Source: JAIUNP01 sp020161975
GTDB taxonomy: Bacteria > Pseudomonadota > Alphaproteobacteria > Rhizobiales > Beijerinckiaceae
Reading direction: 5' to 3'
Assembly: GCA_036745275.1 (NCBI GenBank)
Contig: DAIOGK010000020.1
Coordinates: forward strand, 10,993 to 74,992
DNA length: 64,000 bases
The notes under the pieces are model-generated. The model made no database searches. It was not told the origin of the DNA and saw nothing but the letters and a program-made list of their open reading frames with translations. Numbering within the stretch: position 1 is the stretch's first letter; each line of letters opens with the position of its first letter. Below are positions 36,013 to 43,779 of the stretch, piece by piece. A program made the position numbers and the translations under genes.

Positions 36013-36037
36013 ATGGCCGGGGCTTTCCCGGCCATTT
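36013..36037 (+). terminator. intrinsic terminator of phoX
   Basis: Perfect 9-bp stem ATGGCCGGG/CCCGGCCAT with a 5-base loop GCTTT, followed by a short T-rich run, 27 bp after the phoX stop. Confidence 0.75.
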
Positions 36038-36123
36038 CTATGCCTTGAGCGTGGCAGGGTGGCATGACGCCCCTGCCCCCGCTGTGGCATAGTTCGCGGA
36101 AAAGCGAATCAATCCGAGGCTCC

Positions 36124-38304
36124 ATGACGTCGAAATCTACTCAAGCGCGCGACCTATTCGGAGAACTGGAACAAGCTGCCCAATCGCTTGTGAAGGACGA
36201 GAAGGCGCGCGCCGAGGCGGCGCTGGCCAAGGCTGGCCGCGCTGTGGCCGATGCCGCGCAGAAGGTGGAAAGCGCGACCCTGGCGGCGGCGTCCGGCAGC
36301 GGAAAGCCGCCCACGTCCGGTAGCGCCGGCGCGATGCCCCCTCCGCCTCCTCCGCCTCCCGGCGGTGGCAATGGCGGCTCCTATTCCGCTTCCGACATCG
36401 AAGTGCTTGAAGGGCTGGAGCCGGTGCGGCGACGGCCGGGCATGTATATCGGCGGCACTGATGAAAAGGCCCTGCATCACCTCTTCGCCGAAGTGATCGA
36501 CAACTCGATGGACGAGGCCGTGGCGGGCCATGCCACCTTCATCGACGTTGCGCTTGCGGCCGACGGCTCGCTGACCGTGACCGACAACGGGCGCGGCATT
36601 CCTGTGGATCCGCACCCCAAGTTCAAGGACAAGTCGGCGCTCGAAGTCATCATGTGTACGCTGCATGCGGGCGGCAAGTTCGATTCCAAGGTCTACGAGA
36701 CCTCGGGCGGTCTGCATGGCGTCGGCATCTCGGTGGTCAATGCCCTCTCCGAACTCGTCGAGATCGAGGTGGCCAAGGACCAGCAGCTTTACCGCATGAC
36801 CTTCTCGCGCGGTGTTCCGCAGACAAAACTTGAGCATCTCGGCCCCATTCGCAACCGGCGCGGTACGCGGGTGCGGTTCATTCCCGATCCGCAGATTTTC
36901 GGCGCGGATGCCAAATTCGACCCCCGGCGCGTCTTCAAGATGGCGCGCTCGAAGGCCTATCTCTTCGGTGGGGTCGAGGTGCGCTGGTCCTGCGCGCCGG
37001 CGCTGATCAAGGACGGCAGCGTACCGGAAGCGGCGACGTTCCGCTTTCCCGCCGGCCTCAAGGATTATCTCGTCCGTGAAATCGAGGGCAAGGACCTTGC
37101 CGTCGATGGCGTTTTCGCCGGCAAGCTGGAAAAATCCGGCCATGGCGCCTGCGAGTGGGCCGTCACCTGGTTCACCTACGACGACGGTTTCGTCTCCTCC
37201 TACTGCAACACGATCCCCACGCCCGAGGGCGGCACACACGAGGCCGGCCTGCGCGTTGCGCTGATGCGCGGCCTGAAAGACCACGCAGAGCGGATCGGCC
37301 AGTCCAAACGCGCCTCCGTTTTGACCACCGACGACATTATGGTGAGTTGCGGGGCGATGCTCTCGGTTTTCATCCGCGAACCGGAGTTCGTAGGCCAGAC
37401 CAAGGACAAGCTGGCAACGCTCGAAGCGTCTCGCATCGTCGAGAATGCCGTGCGCGACGCCTTCGACCACTGGCTGGCCGGCGCACCCGCCGCCGCGCTG
37501 AAACTGCTCGACTTCGTCGTCGAACGCGCGGAGGACCGCCTGCGCCGCCGCGCCGAAAAGGATGTGCAGCGCAAGACCGCCGTGCGCAAGCTGCGTCTGC
37601 CGGGCAAGCTTGCCGACTGCACTTCCACCGCCGCCGATGGTTCCGAGCTCTTCATCGTCGAGGGCGATTCGGCGGGCGGCTCCGCCAAGCAGGCGCGCGA
37701 CCGGGCGACGCAGGCCGTGCTGCCCCTGCGCGGCAAGATCCTCAACGTCGCCAATGCCGGCAAGGACAAGCTGAATGCCAATCAGCAACTGGCTGACCTG
37801 ATGCTGGCGCTGGGCTGCGGCTCCGGCTCACACTACAAGGAAGGCGATCTGCGTTACGACAAGATCGTCATCATGACGGATGCGGATGTGGACGGGGCGC
37901 ATATCGCATCGCTGCTCATCACCTTCTTCTTCCGGCAGATGCCGCGGCTGATCGAGGATGGGCACCTCTTCCTCGCCGTGCCACCGCTCTATCGCCTCAG
38001 TCATGGCGGAAAATCGGTCTATGCCCGCGACGATGCGGACAAGGAGCGGCACCTCGCCACCACGTTCAAGGGCAAGAAGCCGGAAATCGGCCGCTTCAAA
38101 GGCCTCGGCGAGATGATGCCGGCGCAATTGAAGGAAACCACCATGGACCCGAAAAAGCGCACACTGCTGCGCGTCCAGGTGGCGCCTGAGGCAAAGCCCG
38201 GCACTGCCGACGCCGTGGAACGGCTGATGGGCAACCGCCCCGAACAGCGCTTCGTGTTCATTCAGGAACGGGCAGCTTTTGCGGGAGATCTGGTGGATAT
38301 TTGA
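36124..38304 (+). CDS. parE: DNA topoisomerase IV subunit B
   Basis: 726 residues. After an extra N-terminal region of about 95 residues (predicted helix, then a run of eight prolines and a Gly-rich linker) comes the GHKL ATPase (EVIDNSMDEAVAG, TDNGRGIPV, GGLHGVGISVVNALS), the transducer, and the TOPRIM domain (VEGDSAGGSAKQARDR, PLRGKILNV, MTDADVDGAHI). With ParC it decatenates chromosomes. ParE rather than GyrB is favoured by the compact C-terminus and lack of the GyrB insert. Start ATG 36124. Confidence 0.93.
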   Translation: MTSKSTQARDLFGELEQAAQSLVKDEKARAEAALAKAGRAVADAAQKVESATLAAASGSGKPPTSGSAGAMPPPPPPPPGGGNGGSYSASDIEVLEGLEPVRRRPGMYIGGTDEKALHHLFAEVIDNSMDEAVAGHATFIDVALAADGSLTVTDNGRGIPVDPHPKFKDKSALEVIMCTLHAGGKFDSKVYETSGGLHGVGISVVNALSELVEIEVAKDQQLYRMTFSRGVPQTKLEHLGPIRNRRGTRVRFIPDPQIFGADAKFDPRRVFKMARSKAYLFGGVEVRWSCAPALIKDGSVPEAATFRFPAGLKDYLVREIEGKDLAVDGVFAGKLEKSGHGACEWAVTWFTYDDGFVSSYCNTIPTPEGGTHEAGLRVALMRGLKDHAERIGQSKRASVLTTDDIMVSCGAMLSVFIREPEFVGQTKDKLATLEASRIVENAVRDAFDHWLAGAPAAALKLLDFVVERAEDRLRRRAEKDVQRKTAVRKLRLPGKLADCTSTAADGSELFIVEGDSAGGSAKQARDRATQAVLPLRGKILNVANAGKDKLNANQQLADLMLALGCGSGSHYKEGDLRYDKIVIMTDADVDGAHIASLLITFFFRQMPRLIEDGHLFLAVPPLYRLSHGGKSVYARDDADKERHLATTFKGKKPEIGRFKGLGEMMPAQLKETTMDPKKRTLLRVQVAPEAKPGTADAVERLMGNRPEQRFVFIQERAAFAGDLVDI

Positions 38305-38311
38305 TGGTATG

Positions 38312-38337
38312 ATAGGGGCGGCTTAAGCCGCCCCTAT
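38312..38337. terminator. bidirectional intrinsic terminator
   Basis: Perfect 11-bp stem ATAGGGGCGGC/GCCGCCCCTAT with loop TTAA, lying between the convergent parE and the orphan gene at 38341. T/A-rich flanks suit termination from both sides, best for parE (TTATT follows). Confidence 0.85.
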
Positions 38338-38340
38338 TTA

Positions 38341-38790
38341 TTAGATCTTAAATGCGTCCTTCAGAGCCCTAAGAGCTGAACCGTCAATATACACTTTCGC
38401 TTCGGACCAGTCATTTTCAGGCCATTCCTCGTCGTCCCAAAATAACAGGATGTCCGACTTGACACCGGTGATATTCCGGAGGGAACGCGTAATTCCCTTA
38501 CCGTACCGACTGGAAAAACCGCTCCAATCGTATTCGTCGAGCCCATAGATTTCTTGCATTTCTGCCCAAGATGCCTCGCCATCATTTTCAGCGATGCGCT
38601 TGAGCAATAACACGCTTTTCGCATCAAGCCGCCCCAAAAGTTCCTCGACCTGTCTGACAGAAATGTCTGCGCTGCGTTGCGGACCAGTTGATGGCTTGCG
38701 AGCTACTGCCGACAAAAGCGCCGCAAATTTTACGAGGTCCACGTTGATGTTGGCGACCATTTCGCCTTCTGCTATAATTCTGATGTTCAT
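38341..38790 (-). CDS. orphan hypothetical protein in an AT-richer islet
   Basis: 149 residues starting at the ATG 5 bp after AAAGGATC. Not a family I can name. The C-terminal two thirds look like a winged-helix-type alpha/beta domain: helix VEELLGRLDAKSVLLLKRIAE, then WAEMQEIYGLDEYDW, RYGKGITRSLRNI as a basic helix, and an acidic WDDEEWPENDW stretch. No signal or membrane segment. Base composition is visibly more AT-rich than its neighbours. A near-consensus promoter and a leader hairpin precede it, and the next genes out are a dead toxin-antitoxin pair, so recent transfer is likely. Confidence 0.75.
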   Translation of the reverse strand: MNIRIIAEGEMVANINVDLVKFAALLSAVARKPSTGPQRSADISVRQVEELLGRLDAKSVLLLKRIAENDGEASWAEMQEIYGLDEYDWSGFSSRYGKGITRSLRNITGVKSDILLFWDDEEWPENDWSEAKVYIDGSALRALKDAFKI

Positions 38791-38817
38791 TGGTGATCCT
38801 TTCGATCAGCGATGGAA

Positions 38818-38860
38818 ACTGGGTGGCAGCATCGGTTTGCAATCTTACCTGCCACCCAGT
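38818..38860 (-). promoter_or_regulatory. 12-bp inverted repeat in leader of the orphan gene
   Basis: ACTGGGTGGCAG (38818-38829) and CTGCCACCCAGT (38849-38860) are perfect reverse complements 19 bp apart, in the 5' leader between promoter and start codon. It could be an operator or an mRNA hairpin ending 28 bases before the ATG. Confidence 0.75.
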
Positions 38861-38887
38861 CACTTGGCTCAAACCCAATGTGACTGA

Positions 38888-38916
38888 CTTATATACAGCT
38901 TTGAGTCTCCTGTCAA
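38888..38916 (-). promoter_or_regulatory. near-consensus sigma-70 promoter of the orphan gene
   Basis: On the minus strand TTGACA (38911-38916) and TATAAG (38888-38893) are separated by exactly 17 bp. Predicted start of transcription near 38881, giving a leader of about 90 bases that contains the inverted repeat. Such a close match to the enterobacterial consensus is uncommon in this genome type. Confidence 0.7.
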
Positions 38917-38930
38917 TCTAATAATAGGGG

Positions 38931-39309
38931 TTGAAGGAAACGCTGCATCTGCTCGCCTCCCGCGCGAATGCCGAGCACATTTTCCAGTTGTTAGCCGAAC
39001 TGGATGCCGGCAAAGGTGAGATCTGCGACCTGGTCCAACCGTGGGGATCACCTTTTCCGAACGCGCCTGGGCTGACTGTCTTCATTGGCAGAATGTGGAT
39101 CGAGATATTCTGAAGCGCGTCAACGACCTGATCTGCGATACGTCCCGCTCTTCCTTCAGGGGCATCAGCAAGCCGGAACCGCTGTTGGTCCGCTGAAGGG
39201 TGTCTGGTCACGCAGGATTACGCGGGAACACCGCCTTCTCGATCGTGTCTCCGGCGCCGGCGAAGGGTGGGCGCTCGAGATCATCGCCTGCCGCTTTCGT
39301 TACGACTGA
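38931..39309 (+). pseudogene. decayed YefM-YoeB toxin-antitoxin module
   Basis: The first part (38931 to about 39040) reads KETLHLLASRANAEHIFQLL and ELDAGKGEICDLV, the C-terminal half of a YefM/Phd-type antitoxin without its N-terminal DNA-binding half. From 39040 a second frame reads VGITFSERAWADCLHWQ, DILKRVNDLI and FRGISKPEPL, the YoeB/Txe toxin, until a frameshift near 39180. It then resumes in another frame as LKGVWSRRITREHRLLD and ends CRFRYD at 39309. Both genes are broken: a 5' deletion in the antitoxin and a frameshift in the toxin. YoeB toxins cut mRNA at the ribosome. Confidence 0.82.
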
Positions 39310-39386
39310 GACCGCTGCACCCCTTGCAGAATCGGCGCATTGCCCCCACTTTGCGGGCGGTTTTTAACGCATCTGGCAAAGCTCCC

Positions 39387-39959
39387 ATGGCCAATCCGCA
39401 TCCTGTACCGTCCGACGCTGTCAAGGCCGCCAACGCACCCCTGCGCCCCCTGCCCCGGCTGATCTTCGGCTCGCGCTGGCTCCAGATGCCGCTCTATCTC
39501 GGGCTCATCGTGGCGCAGGCGGTCTATGTGTTCCTGTTCATCAAGGAACTTGTTCATCTCGTCCAGCACGCGGTCGATTTCACCGAGCAGCAGATCATGC
39601 TGATCGTGCTGGGGTTGATCGACGTGGTGATGATCTCGAACCTTCTGGTGATGGTGATCGTGGGCGGATACGAAACCTTCGTTTCGCGGCTTGACCTCAA
39701 CGGCCATCCGGACCAGCCTGAATGGCTCGATCACGTCAATGCCTCGGTGCTCAAGATCAAGCTGGCGCTGGCCATTGTCGGCATTTCGTCGATCCACCTT
39801 CTCCGCACCTTCATTGAGGCGGGAAACCTCGGCAGGACGGGCGCGAATTACACCACCGAAGGCATCATGTGGCAGACAATCATCCATGTGATCTTCATCT
39901 TTTCGGCACTGGGCATTGCAGCAGTGGACAAGCTCACGCAATCAGCCCACGAACATTGA
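39387..39959 (+). CDS. TIGR00645/YqhA family membrane protein (UPF0114)
   Basis: 190 residues from the ATG at 39387, with four hydrophobic segments: LYLGLIVAQAVYVFLF, IMLIVLGLIDVVMISNLLVMVI, LALAIVGISSIHLL and IIHVIFIFSALGIAAVD. The loop GGYETFVSRL is characteristic of the family. Inner-membrane protein of unknown function. 13 bp ahead of the DsbA-like gene, so probably one operon. Confidence 0.88.
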   Translation: MANPHPVPSDAVKAANAPLRPLPRLIFGSRWLQMPLYLGLIVAQAVYVFLFIKELVHLVQHAVDFTEQQIMLIVLGLIDVVMISNLLVMVIVGGYETFVSRLDLNGHPDQPEWLDHVNASVLKIKLALAIVGISSIHLLRTFIEAGNLGRTGANYTTEGIMWQTIIHVIFIFSALGIAAVDKLTQSAHEH

Positions 39960-39972
39960 ACAAGGCAGTCCC

Positions 39973-40737
39973 ATGACCGGCCCCTCCCCGCGCCTCATCG
40001 CCTTTGTCGACCCGATGTGCTCGTGGTGTTATGGGTTTTCGCCGGTGCTCAGGGCCATCACCAAGACCTATGGCGCCACGCTGCCCATCGCTCTGATCAT
40101 GGGCGGGCTGAGGCCGGGCACGACGCGCGCCATGACCGATGACGACAAGGTGAAAATCCGCGGACATTGGGAGCATGTGGCCGCCGCGAGCGGCCAGCCG
40201 TTCGACTACGGCTTTTTCCAGCGCGATGGATTCGTCTACGACACGGACCCAGCCGCGCGCGCGGTCGTGTTGATGCGCGGTGCCATCGAAAACCTGATCT
40301 CCGCCAAAGCGGAAGATCCGGTGGATGTGGCGCATGGCGCGGGGTTTCCGCGTCCGCATCTGGCGCTCGACTTTCTCGAAGCGATCCAGCGCGCCTTCTA
40401 TGCCGAAAACCGTGACGTGACGCAGATCGGTGTGCTGGCAGAGATCGCCTCGCATTTTGGCGTCAACGAGCCGGCGTTCATGAAAGCGATGGCATCGGAA
40501 GCCGCGCGCAACGAAACCTGGACGGATTACGGCATTTCCCAGCGCACGGGCGCCACCGGTTTTCCGACCCTGATCGCCGGTTATGGTGACGAGCGCCCGT
40601 GGGTTCTGGTGACAAAAGGCTATCAGCCTGCGGAAGCAGTGCTGGCCAATCTCGCCGGGTGGCTGGGCGAACCCATCCCGGATCGTCAACCGCAGGCCGG
40701 GGCGGAGGGCGCCGCCTGCCCCGTCGACCGGGGCTGA
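39973..40737 (+). CDS. DsbA family protein (thioredoxin-fold oxidoreductase)
   Basis: 254 residues. DPMCSWCYGF near the start carries the C16-x-x-C19 redox pair of the thioredoxin fold; a helical insert follows, and the cis-Pro loop is near TGATGFPTLIAG. No signal peptide, so it belongs to the cytoplasmic DsbA/FrnE-like group rather than the periplasmic oxidases. Likely a disulfide reductase or isomerase; partner unknown. Confidence 0.87.
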   Translation: MTGPSPRLIAFVDPMCSWCYGFSPVLRAITKTYGATLPIALIMGGLRPGTTRAMTDDDKVKIRGHWEHVAAASGQPFDYGFFQRDGFVYDTDPAARAVVLMRGAIENLISAKAEDPVDVAHGAGFPRPHLALDFLEAIQRAFYAENRDVTQIGVLAEIASHFGVNEPAFMKAMASEAARNETWTDYGISQRTGATGFPTLIAGYGDERPWVLVTKGYQPAEAVLANLAGWLGEPIPDRQPQAGAEGAACPVDRG

Positions 40738-40811
40738 CGCCTCTTGTCATTCGTTCATTTTTTGTTAACTTTTTATTTTTCGAGGCGTTATTCCAGTTGA
40801 GGATCGGCGGT

Positions 40812-42872
40812 ATGGCCGATGTTTTTATCAGTTACAGTCATCATGACGCCGAGCGCGTGGCGCCGATTGCAAGTGCGTTGAAGGAACTTGGACTTTCCGT
40901 CTGGTACGATCCCAATCTGAAACCCGGCCAGGATTACGAGCGGGTCATTGCCGACCAGTTGTCGGATGCAAAGGCCATCATCGTTTGCTGGAGCCTGAAA
41001 TCCGTTGAATCGCGATGGGTCAAGGGCGAGGCTTCCTTTGCGGATGATCAGGGCCTTATGGTACCCGTCCGGCTGGATGATTGCCGATTGCCGCTTCCCT
41101 TCGGTGTGCTGCACCGCGAGGATCTGATCAACTGGAGCGGTGATGCAACCCAAAAAGCCTGGCGCAGTATTCTTGAACGCATCGGACAGCTTGTCACGCG
41201 GCCTGGCCTCGGGCCACTGAACGACGCGCGGGCCAGCGGCGATCCCTTGCGGATGCGGGTCTGGGCGGAGCAATATCCCGACGATCCGATGGCGCGCGGC
41301 GCCGCCGACCGCTGGAAGGATGAGGAACGCCAGACCTTTGATGTGCAGGCTGCCGAGGCAAAGCGGCAGTTGGACAGCTATTTCCGGCAGAAGCAGTCCC
41401 TGGCGAAATCCGAACTCGCCAGTTGCGAAAAGGCGTTCGATGCCTGGCTGAAGACCGGTTCGACCGCAAATATTGATAAAAGGCCCAACCCGAGTGAACT
41501 TGTCACCCGCCTTTTGACCCCGCCCGATGATGGCCGCACGCAAGGGGCGCTCGACCGGGCCGAAAAGGCGGAAGCAGAGGCAAAGCGCCTTTCCGGCATT
41601 GTTGCCGAGCTTGAAAACCGCCCCGTGTCTGCTCCGCCTCCCCCGCCCGGTGGCGCCGCCCGGATGGCGATGTTGGCGCTTGTCGGACTGATCGGGATCG
41701 GCGGTGGCTACTACGGCGGGTTGAAGCACGCGCCGGGTGACCCTGAACTCAAGGCGCCGATTGGCACCACGAATGGTGTGCTGCAGCAGGCCGTGGTACG
41801 CGCCTGCGAAGTTGATGAAAGCGCAAAGGTGCTGCAACAGCAGGTGCAAGCGCTCAACAGTGACGCCGCCGAATCCCGCACCCGGATAGCCTCGCTGGAA
41901 AGTGATCTGCGCGTTGCGGAACAGGGCCGGCAAACCGCCGAAGTACGATTGAGGGATACCGAACAGAGGGCCAGCATCGGCGCGACGACGAACTCATTTT
42001 CGGGGGGAACAAATACGGTTCCACCAACACCGTCGCTGCCCCAGCCCAACGTGCCGCCCGCCGTCGCTTCACTCACCCTGCCCGCGACGCCGATGGTCGC
42101 GAGCGCCATCAACCAACTGGATAATGCGACGGCGCAGCGCTTCTGCACACTCAGCGCCGGGCAAAAGTTTGACCGGGACAACACCTCCCGCGAAGGCGAA
42201 GACGATGTGAATGATTTGCCAGAGGCCCGGATCCGCGAAGCCATCGGCACCTGCAACCGGGCGCTCAACGGGGCGTCAGGCACGACTCGTCGGCGAATGC
42301 TTGCCCAACTCGGGCGTGTGCAGGCCGGCTTTGCCGTTCTGAAAGCGAAAATGGGCGATTCCAAACTGGCCGGTTCTGCGATGAATGACGCACGGCAATC
42401 CTGGCAGCAGGCGGCCAGCAGCGGTTCGGCCTATGCCATGAACCAGCTTGGCGCCTTCTATTACGGCACATTTGGCCGGGAGGTCGACAGATCGACACCC
42501 GACTATTTCGGCGACCGCGACGAATCTCTGGCCATCCGCTACTGGCGCGATGCGGCCAACGCGAATTTCCCGCCAGCCCTTGCGAATGTGGCAGCGATGC
42601 TGCTCAACCGCAGCGGACCATTGCAGGTCGACCCGGCAACAGCCGTGGCCTATGCCGACCGCGCCATCTCGTTCGGCTATGCCCGCGCCTATATCGTCAA
42701 GGCTGACGGCGTGATGGGCGGGCTGATCGAGCCCTCGCTGTCCACCACCGAAAAGCGCCGGCTGGCTGCCAGACTGGCGCATAGCGCGGGGTGCGCGGGC
42801 GAAACGCGACTTGCGGACAAGTACTTCGAAGACAACAGACCGCTGAACAATTACCGTCCGAGTTCCTGCTGA
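40812..42872 (+). CDS. TIR domain protein with membrane segment and Sel1-like C-terminus
   Basis: 686 residues from the ATG at 40812 (GAGGATC upstream); longer in-frame readings run into the preceding gene. Residues 1-130 form a TIR domain: DVFISYSHHD, SVWYDP, and SRWVKGE with the NADase-type catalytic Glu73. A charged coiled coil (about 195-275) leads to one transmembrane segment (about 282-304). A second coiled coil follows (roughly 320-380), then a Pro/Ser linker and a C-terminal helical repeat domain with Sel1-like pairs (YAMNQLGAFYYG, AIRYWRDAANANFPPALANVAAMLL). The topology would put TIR and the repeats on opposite sides of the membrane. Could be NADase, signalling or defence; no defence partner adjoins. 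Confidence 0.85.
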   Translation: MADVFISYSHHDAERVAPIASALKELGLSVWYDPNLKPGQDYERVIADQLSDAKAIIVCWSLKSVESRWVKGEASFADDQGLMVPVRLDDCRLPLPFGVLHREDLINWSGDATQKAWRSILERIGQLVTRPGLGPLNDARASGDPLRMRVWAEQYPDDPMARGAADRWKDEERQTFDVQAAEAKRQLDSYFRQKQSLAKSELASCEKAFDAWLKTGSTANIDKRPNPSELVTRLLTPPDDGRTQGALDRAEKAEAEAKRLSGIVAELENRPVSAPPPPPGGAARMAMLALVGLIGIGGGYYGGLKHAPGDPELKAPIGTTNGVLQQAVVRACEVDESAKVLQQQVQALNSDAAESRTRIASLESDLRVAEQGRQTAEVRLRDTEQRASIGATTNSFSGGTNTVPPTPSLPQPNVPPAVASLTLPATPMVASAINQLDNATAQRFCTLSAGQKFDRDNTSREGEDDVNDLPEARIREAIGTCNRALNGASGTTRRRMLAQLGRVQAGFAVLKAKMGDSKLAGSAMNDARQSWQQAASSGSAYAMNQLGAFYYGTFGREVDRSTPDYFGDRDESLAIRYWRDAANANFPPALANVAAMLLNRSGPLQVDPATAVAYADRAISFGYARAYIVKADGVMGGLIEPSLSTTEKRRLAARLAHSAGCAGETRLADKYFEDNRPLNNYRPSSC

Positions 42873-43060
42873 GATCGGCGGCCTTGATCAGTGACCCATT
42901 GCTGGTTTGTGAAGGCCGCTTGGGCTTGGCTGCCCACCGGCGGCAAGGATTGGACCACGCAAAGAACGAACACTGCACGAATCGGCGAAACTGATTCGTT
43001 TGCCGTAGAATCGCAAGGCTCAGGGCTGCATCCGACGGTCTTCGGCAGGAACATGTTGCA

Positions 43061-43081
43061 GCGGGCGGCGTAACCGCCCGC
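43061..43081. terminator. GC hairpin downstream of popZ
   Basis: Perfect 8-bp stem GCGGGCGG/CCGCCCGC with a 5-base loop, 34 bp beyond the popZ stop on the minus strand. No T-tract, so a weak or factor-assisted terminator. The remaining 42873-43114 shows no gene. Confidence 0.45.
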
Positions 43082-43114
43082 CACGTATTAACCTGAATGT
43101 CCCAGAACGGTGCG

Positions 43115-43627
43115 TCAGCGCCCGCCGCGCGCAACGCGCTCGATCTCGGCGCGAACGAGACGCTCGACCAGCGAGGGCAGATTTTCATCCAGCCATGATG
43201 TCAGCATGGGCCGCAGCATCTCCTTCACGAGATCATCCATCGTCCGGGCGTTCTGCGTGAAGACGGCGTTCGCAAGCGACTGAAACGATGCGCCTGTCAT
43301 CTGAGCGGTCGTGTCGGAGACCAGCGACGCGGCCGGCACGACGGTTGCCGGAGCAGGTTCCGGCTGGCCAGGTCGCAAAGCGGCAGGCGCCGGGGCCGGC
43401 GAAGGGGAAGCAGCAGTCGCAGGCGCGGCGAGATCCAGCACATCGTCATCGGCATCGGCATCATCGTTCATCGCCGGAGCAGCGGCCATTGCCGCTTCCT
43501 GCGGCAGATCCTCCGCCGCCAGCGGGCGCTGGTCCTCGGCGATGATCTTGCGGATGGACGCGAGAATTTCCTCCATCGAGGGCTCATTGGCGCGGGCGGC
43601 GGCCTGGGCGCTATTGCTCGCAGTCAT
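43115..43627 (-). CDS. popZ: PopZ-like polar organizing protein (DUF2497)
   Basis: 170 residues. The conserved N-terminal helix EPSMEEILASIRKIIAED is joined by a Pro/Ala/Asp-rich disordered middle (about residues 38-100) to the conserved C-terminal helices VKEMLRPMLTSWLDENLPSLVERLV and EIERVARG. This is the layout of PopZ, which self-assembles at the cell pole and anchors chromosome and signalling proteins in alphaproteobacteria. Same strand as the TolC-like gene (152-bp gap). Confidence 0.9.
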   Translation of the reverse strand: MTASNSAQAAARANEPSMEEILASIRKIIAEDQRPLAAEDLPQEAAMAAAPAMNDDADADDDVLDLAAPATAASPSPAPAPAALRPGQPEPAPATVVPAASLVSDTTAQMTGASFQSLANAVFTQNARTMDDLVKEMLRPMLTSWLDENLPSLVERLVRAEIERVARGGR

Positions 43628-43779
43628 GGTTCATTCCTCATGCGCAATCACCGAATCTCCTCGCCGGCAACGCAACCCCGGCGACAGGCGCTGACCCTAG
43701 TCTGCCCCGAATCGGTTCGACAAGAGCGGCGTCCAATTTGCCAGTGGATGAACCGGAAGCGAAACGGGCTGACGTTACG

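Noticed and set aside
36154..37788. 544-codon minus-strand ORF opposite parE
   Set aside because: Antisense shadow of parE; composition (His/Gly/Arg-rich) is typical of a mirrored GC-rich gene.
40599..40811. Extended N-terminus for the TIR protein
   Set aside because: Overlaps the DsbA-like gene in another frame; the ATG at 40812 begins exactly at the TIR domain with a ribosome site.
42891..43073. 60-codon ORF after the TIR gene
   Set aside because: No ribosome site, overlaps a GC hairpin and has no recognisable features.
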